DNA of 64,000 nt from Amycolatopsis sp. NBRC 101858 (GTDB lineage Bacteria; Actinomycetota; Actinomycetes; Mycobacteriales; Pseudonocardiaceae): NCBI RefSeq assembly GCF_030269325.1, contig NZ_BSTD01000003.1:744001-808000 (forward strand), written 5' to 3'. Below the pieces are notes generated by a model. The model was not told the origin of the DNA. It did no database searches and saw nothing but the letters and a program-made list of their open reading frames with translations. Positions 33,192 to 42,135 of this stretch are shown in pieces; position 1 is the first letter of the stretch, and each line of letters opens with the position of its first letter. Both the position numbers and the translations under genes were made by a program.

Positions 33192-33639
33192 GCGCCCCTA
33201 AGGCTCGTTCCCAGGTCGGTAGCCGAACTCTCCGCCGACCCCGCCTGGACGACCACCCGCACCGGCACGACCGGACAATGGAATGGCTGACCCCGATCCG
33301 GCTGGGGACCATCGTGCTCATGCTGTGGGCAGACGGCGAGGTCGTCGAGCCGCGGACGACGAACTCCGGCCGCGCTTGGCGTCCCGCAGGCCCCGTCTCC
33401 GTGAGACCTGACATCGACGCGGCAGCCACTTCTCGTCCAGCTCGCCACGGCTGGGCTCGACGGTTTCGAACGTCGCGACGCCTTCAGCGTAGATGCGCCG
33501 GACCCGCACCCCATCGACGACCCCGCTGGCCAACCCCTGGACCACATCGGCACCATCCGCGACGACACAGCGGATCCACCGACCGCGACAGCAACCAGCC
33601 ACACGCCGCCCCGAACACCCTGGCGCAGGTGGCCGCCGT
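33192..33639. other. Non-coding or degraded stretch
   Basis: Several short overlapping frames exist on both strands, but none has a ribosome-binding site or recognisable domain. It lies between the tRNA relic and the broken surE gene and probably contains decayed coding sequence. Confidence 0.4.
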
Positions 33640-34230
33640 GCTCGGCAGCGATCGGGTCGCCACGCTGCGATTCGACAAGTACCGAACTCCGCGAGGCCCG
33701 CCCGCTTCGGTTCACCGGGCTGAGGATGGTTGGGCACATTGAGGTTCAACGCCGACCCGGGCGGCAGCGCCCCAGTGGGGTTCGGCTTCGTCGTCCAAAC
33801 CGACGTCGAGCGACACAGCCAGAGCGCGGGCCCCGTTGATCGACGCGGTCAGCGCCGCACCAACCGTCCCGAGTGCAGCACCGCGCGCCCGACGTTGGCA
33901 CCGCGGTTCACCCCCGACAACACCACCTCCGGCGGCTCACCGAACGCGCCCCGCGCCGCCACCAAGGCGATGAACCCCCCGATGCGCGGCCACCGCGTGC
34001 ACCGGGACACCCGCCAGGCCCGGCAGCTCCCGCCGCTCCACCGCGACTCGCCGCAGGTCGCCCGCCGCGGTCAGGCCGGCACTCGTCCCGCTCGCCTCTT
34101 CGGCCGGTGCCGCGACGACGACGTCCCAGCCGTGCGCCAGCGCGCCTCGAGCCAAGGCGACCAGGCCCGGCGAGTCGACGCCGTCGTCGTTGGTGATCAG
34201 CACCCTCAAGACCGTTGGAGAAGAAGCCAT
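33640..34230 (-). pseudogene. surE: Broken surE (5'/3'-nucleotidase) gene
   Basis: From 34230 the frame reads VLRVLITNDDGVDSPGLVALA and LTAAGDLRRVAVERRELPGLAGVPVHAVAAH, an exact SurE N-terminus with the metal-binding NDDG. A frameshift near 33975 moves the reading to GFIALVAARGAFGEPPEVVLSGVNRGANVGRAVLHSG. A second, near 33880, moves it to ALTASINGARALAVSLDVGLDDEAEPHWGAAARV. A third puts LNLNVPNHPQPGEP in yet another frame. With at least three shifts and no proper C-terminus it cannot make a functional enzyme. Confidence 0.82.
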
Positions 34231-34318
34231 CCGAACTCATGGGGTGACCACACCTGGCGCAAGTCCGGGCTTGGCGCACCAGATGACGTCGACCAGATCC
34301 AGGACCGGCCTGACCTTG

Positions 34319-34942
34319 TCAGGATTGCGAGGTTCGGTTCCGGGCGCGGAACGCCGCTGCCTTCACCCGATTCTGGCAGGCGAGCGAGCAGAATCGGCGC
34401 CGCCCATTGTGGGAAGTGTCGACATAAACCCGGTCGCATCGAGCCGCAGTGCACACGCCCAGCCGATCGCGGGCAGCGCTGCCCAGCACCGTCGCCAACG
34501 CAGCCGCGCACGCCCCCGCCCACGTGGCCGCCGCTCCGCCCGCGGTACCGCTGTAATGCAGGTGCCAGTGGGGATCATCGCCGTGCAGCACCAGTTCGGG
34601 CTGCGCCGCGGTGTCGCGAATCAGACGGTTGACCTCGTGGGCGGCGGCGGCGAAGTCCTCCTCCGCCGCCGCGGTGAACACCGCACGGAACCGGGCGGCG
34701 AACCCGGTGACGCGGTCGGCTTCGCCGTGGCTGATCTCCTCAACGTGCGGGTCGGCCGATCGCAGCGCCGCGAGGACCACAGCCGCCCGCAGCTCGCGCT
34801 GCGGCGCGATGAAGGCTTTACCTCCGGCTTCGCCGGCAACCAGCGTGTTGACCAGGTGCGCGGCCAGTCGCACGCCCGCACCATAGTGACTGTTGAACTC
34901 CACTTGACCAGTGACTCCGTCTCCGTCATGGTGACTGTTCAC
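34319..34942 (-). CDS. CGNR zinc-finger (ABATE-domain) regulator
   Basis: 207 residues. The N-terminal ABATE domain (GVRLAAHLVNTLVAG, then ELRAAVVLAALRSADP) leads to DDPHWHLHYSG and a C-terminal treble-clef zinc finger, CTAARCDRVYVDTSHNGRRRFCSLACQNRVKAAAFRAR, which defines the CGNR family of stress-response regulators. An internal GTG before EFNSHYGAGV could be the true start. It is divergent from the MFS gene, with fewer than 40 bases between, so it probably represses that exporter and itself. Intact, although it sits among pseudogenes. Confidence 0.85.
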   Translation of the reverse strand: MNSHHDGDGVTGQVEFNSHYGAGVRLAAHLVNTLVAGEAGGKAFIAPQRELRAAVVLAALRSADPHVEEISHGEADRVTGFAARFRAVFTAAAEEDFAAAAHEVNRLIRDTAAQPELVLHGDDPHWHLHYSGTAGGAAATWAGACAAALATVLGSAARDRLGVCTAARCDRVYVDTSHNGRRRFCSLACQNRVKAAAFRARNRTSQS

Positions 34943-34979
34943 AGCCTAGTAGACAGTGACCGAGTGGGGGTGGTGTGGC

Positions 34980-36272
34980 GTGGCGTCACGGCGACAGACC
35001 TCGGGGCCGCTACTGCTGCGAGATTTCCGCCTGCTGTGGATCGGGGAGACGTCCACCAAGCTCGGCACCGGTGTCACCTCGGTGGTGCTGCCGCTGATCG
35101 CGGTGACAACGCTGAACGCGACACCCTTCCAGATCGGGCTGCTCAGCGCGGCCGCATGGCTGCCCTGGTTGCTCGTCAGCCTGCCCGCCGGAGCGTGGGT
35201 GGATCGCCTGCGACGCCACCCCATCATGCTGACCTGTGACGCGACGTCCCTGGTCGTGCTCGCCAGCATTCCGTTCGCGGCGTGGGCCGACACGCTCACC
35301 ACGACACACCTGATCGTGGCGGCATTCCTGGGCGGGCTGTCCGCGGTGTTGTTCACGACCGCCTATCGCGCCTACGTACCCACCCTGGTCGACAGCCATG
35401 ACCTCGTCGCCGCCAACGCCGCGCTACAGGGAGGCGAGCAGGCCGCCCAGATCACCGGTCGCGGGCTCGGTGGGCTGCTCGCCCAACTTCTTGGTCCCGC
35501 CGTCGCGCTGCTCGTCGACGTGGCCAGCTTCGCGGTCTCCGCCGCGTGCCTGCTCACGATCCGCAAGCGCGAGCCCCGCCCTGTCCGGGCCGGAAACAAG
35601 ACCGGCGTGGGGCGGGAGATCATCGAAGGGCTGCGCTTCACTACGGGCGACCCCTACCTGCGCCCGCTGACCCTGTTCGGCGCGCTGGGCAACCTCGCTT
35701 TCGCTGCGTTGCAGACACTCCTGGTCGTCTTCCTCGTCCGCGACGTAGGTGTGTCCTCCATGCTGGTGGGTGTCGTTCTCGCGTCCACCAGCGTCGGCGG
35801 CGTAGTGGGTGCCGTGGCAGCCAGGCCCACAGCACGGCGTTTCGGCACCGCGCGCGGGTTGCTGCTGTGGGCGATGGGCACCGCGCCGTTCGCCCTGCTC
35901 ATCCCCCTCACTACACCTGGCGCGGGACTGGTGTTGGCGGTGATCGGCGTCTTTGTGATCGGCGCCGGCCTGGTCGCCGCGACGGTGATCATCATCAGCT
36001 TCCGGCAGACGTACTGCCCACCGCACCTGCTCGGCCGGGTCGGGGCCAGCACACAGTTCCTCAACTATGGCGCCATCCCGCTGGGCACCCTGGCCACCGG
36101 CGCGTTCGCCACCGCCGTGGGCACCCGTGCCGCGCTGTGGGGTGTCGCGGCTGTGTTCCTGCTCTACGGCATCATCCTGTTCGCAGGCCGGCTGCGCCGC
36201 CACCGCGACCTGCCCACCATGCCACCCGTCCACGATGACACCCCGCACTCACCCACAGGTTCCAAGGCATGA
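34980..36272 (+). CDS. MFS transporter (MFS_3-type multidrug exporter)
   Basis: 430 residues with about 12 membrane segments. GTG 34980 is chosen because GGGGG lies about nine bases upstream and the protein then begins with a short cytoplasmic tail before LLLRDFRLLWIGETSTKLGTGVTSVVLPLIAV; GTG 34956 is in frame too. The loop-2/3 motif GAWVDRLRRHPIM and FGTARGLLLWAMG are typical of macrolide-efflux-like MFS proteins. It is divergent from the CGNR regulator, which likely controls it. The substrate is unknown. Confidence 0.85.
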   Translation: MASRRQTSGPLLLRDFRLLWIGETSTKLGTGVTSVVLPLIAVTTLNATPFQIGLLSAAAWLPWLLVSLPAGAWVDRLRRHPIMLTCDATSLVVLASIPFAAWADTLTTTHLIVAAFLGGLSAVLFTTAYRAYVPTLVDSHDLVAANAALQGGEQAAQITGRGLGGLLAQLLGPAVALLVDVASFAVSAACLLTIRKREPRPVRAGNKTGVGREIIEGLRFTTGDPYLRPLTLFGALGNLAFAALQTLLVVFLVRDVGVSSMLVGVVLASTSVGGVVGAVAARPTARRFGTARGLLLWAMGTAPFALLIPLTTPGAGLVLAVIGVFVIGAGLVAATVIIISFRQTYCPPHLLGRVGASTQFLNYGAIPLGTLATGAFATAVGTRAALWGVAAVFLLYGIILFAGRLRRHRDLPTMPPVHDDTPHSPTGSKA

Positions 36273-36395
36273 TGCCCACGTACGGGCATTCCTCGACGGC
36301 GCGGGTCCCGCCGCGGTCGGCGCCATCCTCGGCTCGGCGATCTCCTGCTCCTCAGCCTCACCCAGCCCTGGCAGTACGCCGTCCTGGCTGGAACC
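36271..36395 (+). pseudogene. Fragment resembling the C-terminal part of a chromate transporter (ChrA)
   Basis: The plus strand reads DAHVRAFLDGAGPAAVGAILGSAI, then needs a frame change to continue LLLSLTQPWQYAVLAGTAV. That is the kind of C-terminal half seen in ChrA-family transporters. Only about 40 codons remain, with a frameshift, and nothing upstream belongs to it. The family assignment rests on a short stretch. Confidence 0.45.
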
Positions 36396-36539
36396 GCGGT
36401 CCCGCAAAGACCTCGCGAGTCGTGATCCGCACCACAGGAGCCCGCGGTCCGAATCAACACCGTGGAACCCGGGGCCACGGCCGGCCCGGGGGCGAGTCGG
36501 GCGTCCGCGCAAGAAGGTAGCGACCTTCCGGAATCCCAC

Positions 36540-37370
36540 GAGCGGAACTTCGGCGTGCCGATCTTCGCATTGCCCTGCACCGCAAAGGCATTCACCGCCG
36601 GATCGAACCCCGAGTACATCGCCCACGCGGCAGCCAACATGACCGGCTCGAACCGCCTGCTGCTCGGCCTCGGCTGGTCGCTGGTAGTGCTCATCGGCCT
36701 GGCGATCGCGAAGAAGCGCACCGGGAGGACCGTCCGCGAGCTGACACTGGACTCGCCCTACCGGGTCGAGCTCGGGGTTCCTGGCGATCGCCTCGGTCGT
36801 CGCGTTCGTCATCCCCGCGACCGGGCAGATCCCGTTGCTGCTGGGTTCGCGTTGCTCGGCTTCTTCGTGTTCTACCTGTGGAAGGTCTGTTCGTCTTCGC
36901 CGCCGCGGTGATCCTCGCCTGCGCCGAACCGTTCGCGCACAACCTGATCGCCGCCGGGACCCGGCTTGGCATCGACCGGTTCCTGCTCGTACAGTGGCTC
37001 GCCCCGCTGGCTTCGGAGGCGCCGGAGTTCATCGTGGCGATCCTGTTCGCGATCCGCGGCAATGCCGGTGCCGCGATCGGCACGCTGATTTCCAGCAAGG
37101 TCAACCAGTGGACGCTGCTCGTCGGCAGCCTCCCGCCGGCCTACCTGCTCGGCGGCGGCGGAGCCGGGCTGCACCTCGATGCGCGTCAGATCGAGGAGTT
37201 CCTGCTGACGGCCACCCAGACCTTGCTCGGCGTCGCCGCGTTGCTCGCGCTGGGCGGCGTGGACGCTGCTGAGCCTGTTCGCCATTCAGTTCGCGCTGCC
37301 CGGTCAGACGGCCCGTTATGTCCTGTGCGGTGTCGACGGCGGTCAGCTCGATGACAACGATGAGGGGATT
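36540..37370 (+). pseudogene. Frameshifted sodium/calcium-exchanger-family (CaCA) gene
   Basis: Exchanger-like sequence is spread over several frames: FGVPIFALPCTAKAFTAGSNP and NRLLLGLGWSLVVLIGLAIAKKRTGRTVRELTLDSPYRVELG in one, FLAIASVVAFVIPATGQIPLLLG after a shift near 36775, FALLGFFVFYLWKV after another, then EGLFVFAAAVILACAEPFAHNLIAAGTRLGIDRFLLVQWLAPLASEAPEFIVAILFA. The APLASEAPEF and GNAGAAIGTLISSKVNQWTLLVGSLP stretches are the alpha-2 repeat of CaCA transporters. A final shift near 37260 precedes TLLSLFAIQFALPGQTARYVLCGV. The N-terminal repeat is missing. At least three frameshifts make it non-functional. Confidence 0.8.
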
Positions 37371-37462
37371 GTCCACGAGGGACCAGCGCGACGGCGGTCT
37401 CCAGTCGAAGCGCACTGGCCAGGTCCAGGTCTCCGGCCGGTGACAGTCAGTTTGCCTTTCAT
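37343..37462 (-). pseudogene. Short frame with perfect ribosome-binding site, probably a gene remnant
   Basis: ATG 37462 has AAAGGAGA upstream and opens MKGKLTVTGRRPGPGQ, stopping after 39 codons. In the next frame the sequence continues RFDWRPPSRWSLVDNPLIVVIELTAVDTAQDITG, which looks like real protein. This suggests a small gene broken by a frameshift and overlapping the decayed exchanger. No family is recognised. Confidence 0.3.
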
Positions 37463-37488
37463 GCCATCTCCTTTGGCGAAGCCTCGTG

Positions 37489-37535
37489 GAACGAGGGGGA
37501 GCCCGGCACAACCGATGCCGGGCTCCCCTTCGTTC
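37489..37535 (-). terminator. Terminator of the cobalamin-type ECF operon
   Basis: Arms 37489-37508 and 37516-37535 pair over about 19 of 20 positions around a seven-base loop, one of the strongest hairpins in the window. It overlaps the stop codon of the last operon gene and ends in an A/T-containing stretch. Confidence 0.85.
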
Positions 37536-38568
37536 ACGGGCAGGTCAGAGTCGGCTCCGCGGTCGTCGAACCGGCCGATGTCAGCTGGGCGAGGCCGCGG
37601 CCGCCGAGGCCGAGGACCGCTTGTGTCGTGGCTCGCACGACCGTGTCGGCGTTGTAGCCGGTGGCGTCGTAGGCGATCGCGCCGCGGTTCGCGGCGACGC
37701 CCGCGCACCCGACCTGGAGGCCGGCGATGAACGTCTTCGCCTTCTGGGCCGCCGCGAGCCGCAGGCCGGCGCGGAACGCCTGGCCGGCCAGGCCGGTCGT
37801 GTTGGCGTTCGGTGCCACCGCGGGGTCACCGGTGCCGACCGAAATGCCGCCGCCTGCCCGCTGCTTGCTCGCCAGCCAGGTCAGGCCCTGCTGGGACTTG
37901 GCGATCCGGCCGGTCGCCTGCAGCGCCTGGGCCACCATCGCCGTCGAGTCGGTGTCGCTCACACACGGCGTCGCCCCGAAGTCCAGCGGGAAACCGCCGT
38001 CCGCACACTGCGTGCCGGCCAAGAAGTTCACCGCCGACGCCGGAGCGTGGCCCGGCGTCCGGTCGAGCGCGATGATCGCCAGCGACTGGGAGAACGCGTT
38101 GCTGAAGTCCCCGAACTGCGACTTGTCGGAGAACCGCCCGGACGGGGTCAGCAGCGCCCGCAGGCGTGTCGGCAGGTCGGTACCGCCGAACGACGCCGGG
38201 TTCAGGCCCCGCACCTCGGCGGCCAGCGCGGCCTTGGCGGTGGCGCCCGCGTAGGACTCGGTGACGCCGTCGCCGATGTAGCCGGCGAGGTTCGCGGCCA
38301 CGTAGGTGGTTGCGCGACCCGCAGCGGGGTTCGCCACGCCGGCCGAGGCGAAGGCGAGGATGCCGTCGATGGTGAGGCCGGTGTCCGGATAAGCCACGCC
38401 GCCGAAGACGGTCACGAGGTGGTCGCCGTCGGCCAGCTGTCTGGCGAGCCAACCGGCGGCGACGTCGGCGCTCTGCTGGGCCGAAGTGGTCGCGGAGGCC
38501 GTCGCCGGGACGACGAGCGCGGCGGCGGTGACCGTGGCCAGCACGGCCGTGAGGTGGCGCAGTTTCAC
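37534..38568 (-). CDS. Secreted alpha/alpha-toroid (prenyltransferase/terpene-cyclase-fold) protein, intrinsic-factor-like
   Basis: 344 residues from GTG 38568, overlapping the S-component stop (GTGA). A Sec signal (KLRHLTAVLATVTAAALVVPATASA) is followed by a single toroid domain with repeated helix-pair motifs: AAGWLARQLADGDHLV, TGLTIDGILAFASAG, DSDSTAMVAQALQATG, GLTWLASKQRAGGG, NANTTGLAGQAFRAG and ADTVVRATTQAVLGLGG. QCADGGFPLDFGATPC may carry a disulphide. No DxDD or QW catalytic set is evident, so a binding role is more likely than catalysis. The same fold forms the alpha domain of intrinsic factor and transcobalamin. It is the last gene of a riboswitch-headed operon and has no membrane anchor. 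Confidence 0.8.
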   Translation of the reverse strand: MKLRHLTAVLATVTAAALVVPATASATTSAQQSADVAAGWLARQLADGDHLVTVFGGVAYPDTGLTIDGILAFASAGVANPAAGRATTYVAANLAGYIGDGVTESYAGATAKAALAAEVRGLNPASFGGTDLPTRLRALLTPSGRFSDKSQFGDFSNAFSQSLAIIALDRTPGHAPASAVNFLAGTQCADGGFPLDFGATPCVSDTDSTAMVAQALQATGRIAKSQQGLTWLASKQRAGGGISVGTGDPAVAPNANTTGLAGQAFRAGLRLAAAQKAKTFIAGLQVGCAGVAANRGAIAYDATGYNADTVVRATTQAVLGLGGRGLAQLTSAGSTTAEPTLTCP

Positions 38569-39422
38569 TGTTTCTGCCTTTCCATCGGGAGTTCGGCGAA
38601 GCTCGGTGCGACGCCGTAGGACGCTTTGCGCGACGCCCGGCGCAGCGTGGCGAGCACCGCCGGGCCGAGCACGAGGATCGCCGCGGTGTTGGTGATCGCG
38701 CGGCCGGTGTCCCACCCGGCTGTCGAGGTCAACAGGGTGAAGACGGCGAAGCGGTGCAGGTTCTCCCCCACCGGATCGCCGGGGACGTAGGAGATGTGAC
38801 CGTGGTAGTACGGGACTTCGGCGCCGGTGATGAACGGCCAGAACCACAGGTTCATCAGGAAACCGAACAGGTAGGCCACCACGATCCCGTAGCCCACGAG
38901 CATCGCGATCTCGGCCTTGCCGGTCACGCGCCGCGGCAGCAGGCCCGCGCCCATCCCGATCCAGGCCGAGCACAGCATCTGGAACGGCAGCCACGGCCCG
39001 ACCCCCGCGGTCAGCAAGGCGGAGGCGAACAACGACGTGCAGCCGAGCACGAACCCGAACCCGGCGCCGAAGACCCGTCCCGCGAGAACGAGCATGAAGA
39101 ACACCGTCTCGATGCCCGCTGTCCCCGCCCCCAGCGGCCGCAGGGCCGCGTTCACCGCCGAGAGCACGCCCAGCATGGCGAGGGCCTTGGCGTCCATCCC
39201 GCCTTCGGAGAGCTCGGCGAGCACGATGACGATCAGGATCGGCAGGATGCCGAAGAAGATGAACGGCGCGTCCGGGCCGTGCTGCATGCTCTGCGGCTCG
39301 ACGCGGACCAGCAACGGCCAGACGAACATCATCAGCCCGGCCAGCGACGCCAAGCCGAGCACCACCGCCGAGCGCGGCCCGACGCGCACCGCCTGGTCGG
39401 CGCGCCCCCACTGCCGGATCAC
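38565..39422 (-). CDS. ECF transporter S component (substrate-binding membrane protein)
   Basis: 285 residues from GTG 39422, overlapping the ATPase stop (GTGA). About seven hydrophobic segments are seen: SAVVLGLASLAGLMMFVWPLL, FIFFGILPILIVIVLAEL, AKALAMLGVLSAVNAALRP, ETVFFMLVLAGRVFGAGFGFVLGCTSLFASALL, MLCSAWIGMGAGLL, EIAMLVGYGIVVAYLFGFLMNLWFWPF and AITNTAAILVLGPAVLATLR. Small-residue-rich helices and the position beside T and A genes identify an ECF S component. The riboswitch points to cobalamin or a corrinoid precursor as substrate. Confidence 0.85.
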   Translation of the reverse strand: MIRQWGRADQAVRVGPRSAVVLGLASLAGLMMFVWPLLVRVEPQSMQHGPDAPFIFFGILPILIVIVLAELSEGGMDAKALAMLGVLSAVNAALRPLGAGTAGIETVFFMLVLAGRVFGAGFGFVLGCTSLFASALLTAGVGPWLPFQMLCSAWIGMGAGLLPRRVTGKAEIAMLVGYGIVVAYLFGFLMNLWFWPFITGAEVPYYHGHISYVPGDPVGENLHRFAVFTLLTSTAGWDTGRAITNTAAILVLGPAVLATLRRASRKASYGVAPSFAELPMERQKQ

Positions 39423-41011
39423 GAGACGGCCGCCTCGACCTCGGCGACGGTCAGCCACCCGCCGCCGAGGATCTTGGCCACCTGCGTCGCGAACGCCGGG
39501 GACCCACCGAGCACGTCGGCGGTCGAGCCGTCGCTGACGATCTCGCCCTCGGCCATGACCACGACCCGGTCGGCGACCGTCGCGACGAACTCGACGTCGT
39601 GCGTGGCCACGACCACCGCCCGCCCCTCGGCGGCCATCGCGGCGATCATGTCCGCGAGCGCGGCCTTGGCCGAGTAGTCCAGGCCGCGGGTCGGTTCGTC
39701 GAGCAGCATGATCGAGGGCGACGCCGACAGCTGCACGGCCAGCACCAGCGCGAGCCGCTGCCCTTCGGACAGGTCGCGGGGATGTTTGCCGCCGTCGATG
39801 CCCGGCGCGAGGCGGTCGAGCAGCCCCCGGCACCAGCCCGGCTCCGCCCCGGATTCGGCGTCGGCCGCAGCGCACTCGGCCGTCACGGACTCGAGGTAGA
39901 GCAGGTCGCTCGCGGTCTGCGGGACGAGCCCGACGACCTTGCGCGCCTTCGCGCTCGGCAACTCCCCCGGATCGACCCCGGCAGCGCGGACCTTCCCACC
40001 CTGGCGCGGCCCCGAACCCTGCAGAGCCCACAGCAGCGAGGATTTCCCGGAGCCGTTGCGGCCCATCATCGCGACCACCCGGCCGGGATACAGGCCGAGG
40101 TCGAGACCGCGGACCGCGACCACCGGCCCGTACCGCACGACGACGCCGGAGGCGGTCAGCACCGGCTCCGCCGGCCGGGCGGGCACCGCGTTCGGCCGTC
40201 CGCCGAGGCGCTCACGCAACGGCCGGGCAACCCGGCGCGCGTCACGCACGGACATCGGCAACGGGTCCCACCCTGCGAATCGGCCCAGCCGGACGATCGG
40301 CGGTGCGATCGGCGTCGTCCGCAGGATCTCCGGCGGTGTCCCGTCGACTACGTTGCCGTCGCCGGGGACGTAGAGCATCCGGTCGGCGAACGGGATCACC
40401 CGTTCCATCCGGTGCTCGGCCAGCACCACGGTGGTGCCGAGGTCCTGCACCAGCCGGGCCAAGGTCGCGAGGACCTCCTCCGCCGCGATCGGGTCGAGCG
40501 CCGAGGTGGGCTCGTCGAGGACGAGGACTTTCGGGTGCATGGTCAGCACCGACCCGACCGCGACCCGTTGCTGCTGCCCGCCCGAGAGGGTCCTGAGTGG
40601 ACGGCGGCGCAGCTCCGCGATCCCCAGCAGATCCAGGGTTTCCTCGACACGGCGGCGCATCACCTGCGGCGCCAGGCCGAGCTGCTCCATCCCGTACGCG
40701 AGCTCGTCTTCGACGACGTCGGTGACGAACCCGGCCAGCGGGTCCTGGCCGACCACGCCGACGAGGTGCGCGAACTCCCGTGGCGGCCGCTCCCGCGTCG
40801 TGACGCCGTCGACCGACACCGTGCCTTCGAGGTGACCGCCGGTGAAGTGCGGGACCAATCCGTTGAAGGTACCGAGCAGCGTCGACTTGCCCGACCCGGT
40901 CCGGCCCGCCACGAGCACCAGTTCACCCTCCCCGATCGTCAGCGTGACGTCGGCGAGGACAGGCTCGGGCTGCCCGTGGTACCAGAAGGAAACGCGGTCC
41001 AGCTCGATCAT
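39419..41011 (-). CDS. ECF transporter ATPase, two ABC domains fused in one chain
   Basis: 530 residues from ATG 41011, overlapping the T-component stop (ATGA). Domain 1 (about 1-225) has Walker A GRTGSGKST, signature LSGGQQQRVAVG and Walker B VLVLDEPTSALDP with AEHRMERV as switch His. Domain 2 (about 285-510) has GRNGSGKSS, LSEGQRLALVLA and IMLLDEPTRGLDY with ATHDVEF. Both sites look complete. It corresponds to EcfA1 and EcfA2 joined into one polypeptide, and powers uptake with the EcfT and S proteins encoded on either side. Confidence 0.95.
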   Translation of the reverse strand: MIELDRVSFWYHGQPEPVLADVTLTIGEGELVLVAGRTGSGKSTLLGTFNGLVPHFTGGHLEGTVSVDGVTTRERPPREFAHLVGVVGQDPLAGFVTDVVEDELAYGMEQLGLAPQVMRRRVEETLDLLGIAELRRRPLRTLSGGQQQRVAVGSVLTMHPKVLVLDEPTSALDPIAAEEVLATLARLVQDLGTTVVLAEHRMERVIPFADRMLYVPGDGNVVDGTPPEILRTTPIAPPIVRLGRFAGWDPLPMSVRDARRVARPLRERLGGRPNAVPARPAEPVLTASGVVVRYGPVVAVRGLDLGLYPGRVVAMMGRNGSGKSSLLWALQGSGPRQGGKVRAAGVDPGELPSAKARKVVGLVPQTASDLLYLESVTAECAAADAESGAEPGWCRGLLDRLAPGIDGGKHPRDLSEGQRLALVLAVQLSASPSIMLLDEPTRGLDYSAKAALADMIAAMAAEGRAVVVATHDVEFVATVADRVVVMAEGEIVSDGSTADVLGGSPAFATQVAKILGGGWLTVAEVEAAVS

Positions 41012-42135
41012 GCGGGAACTTTCTCGGGCTCGGGCACCGCTTCGGCCTCGAACGGCAGCGCGGGCGGCGGGGTGAGGAAGGCGGGCAGCACACCGACGAG
41101 CACGCCGACCAGGGGCAGCCAGGACAGCAGCGGCCAGGACAGCGTGCTCAGCGACGGGTTGAGGTTCGTCGGGTCCACACTGGACGTCGCGAACAAGACC
41201 ACGGCCACTCCGATCCCGCTCAGCGCGGTGACGAATTCGGCCGGGTGCCAGCGGTCTGGCCGGTAGCGGCTGCGCCGGACGCGAGTCCCGGCGGTCCGGA
41301 ACCCGATCAAGCCGAGAACCAGTCCCACCGCGAGAAACGGCGTCGCCAGGAACCGCGGCGTCGAGCCGTCGAGCGTCGCGTAGACCCCGACGCAGATGCC
41401 GATCAGTCCGGTGATCATCAGCGTTCCGGTGAGCAGCCGCGCACGGGCCTTCACCACACCGGCACGCCCGTAGCCACGGGAGTCCATTGAGGACGCCAGC
41501 TGCAACGACCGGTCGAGCGCGTCCTCCAGCACCGGGATGATCACCGCGTGCAGGGCCCGGAACCGACGCCCCTTCGCGCCGCCGCGCAGCTTGCGCGCGC
41601 GGTGCACCCGTTGGACGCTTTCGGCCAGCTGCGGGAACACCGACAGCGCGACGATCACCGCCGTCCCGATCTCGTACAGCGCCGGCGGCATCGCCTTGAG
41701 CAGCCGCTTCGGGTTCGCCAGCGCGTTGGCCGCGCCGAGGCACAGCACCATCGTCGCCAGCCTGAGCCCGTCGTAGAGCCCGCCCAGCACCGACTCGGCG
41801 GAGACGTCACCGAGCAGCCGGATCCCCGCCGCCCATGCCGGCAGCGGGATCTCCGGCAGATGCAGGATGATCGTCGATCCCTCTGCGCCGCCGAAGACGA
41901 TCCGGAAGAACACCCGCACGCCGATGATCACCGCGGCGAGGTAGGCGTACATCCGGAACGCCATCGCCCACGGCGCGTCCGCCCGCCGCGCGATCACGAC
42001 GTAGGAGAGCACCGCGCAGATCGTGAGCAGCAGCCACGGGTTCGTCGTCCGGCTCGCCGCGACCGCCAGCCCCAGCGCCCACCCCCACCACGCCATCGGA
42101 TGCAGATCGCGGGGCAGGAAGTACGTCCCGGCCAT
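41008..42135 (-). CDS. ECF transporter T component (EcfT/CbiQ-like)
   Basis: 375 residues from ATG 42135, sharing one base with the previous stop (TGATG). N-terminal membrane segments (PMAWWGWALGLAVAAS, PWLLLTICAVLSYVVIA, AYLAAVIIGVRVFFRIVF) are followed by the coupling region with the two Arg-Gly motifs of EcfT, HRARKLRGG and ASSMDSRGYGR, which contact the ATPases. Further membrane helices follow (LLTGTLMITGLIGICVGVYA, FLAVGLVLGLIGF, ALSGIGVAVVLFA, WLPLVGVLVGVLPAFL), giving a longer C-terminal half than typical EcfT. Confidence 0.9.
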   Translation of the reverse strand: MAGTYFLPRDLHPMAWWGWALGLAVAASRTTNPWLLLTICAVLSYVVIARRADAPWAMAFRMYAYLAAVIIGVRVFFRIVFGGAEGSTIILHLPEIPLPAWAAGIRLLGDVSAESVLGGLYDGLRLATMVLCLGAANALANPKRLLKAMPPALYEIGTAVIVALSVFPQLAESVQRVHRARKLRGGAKGRRFRALHAVIIPVLEDALDRSLQLASSMDSRGYGRAGVVKARARLLTGTLMITGLIGICVGVYATLDGSTPRFLATPFLAVGLVLGLIGFRTAGTRVRRSRYRPDRWHPAEFVTALSGIGVAVVLFATSSVDPTNLNPSLSTLSWPLLSWLPLVGVLVGVLPAFLTPPPALPFEAEAVPEPEKVPA

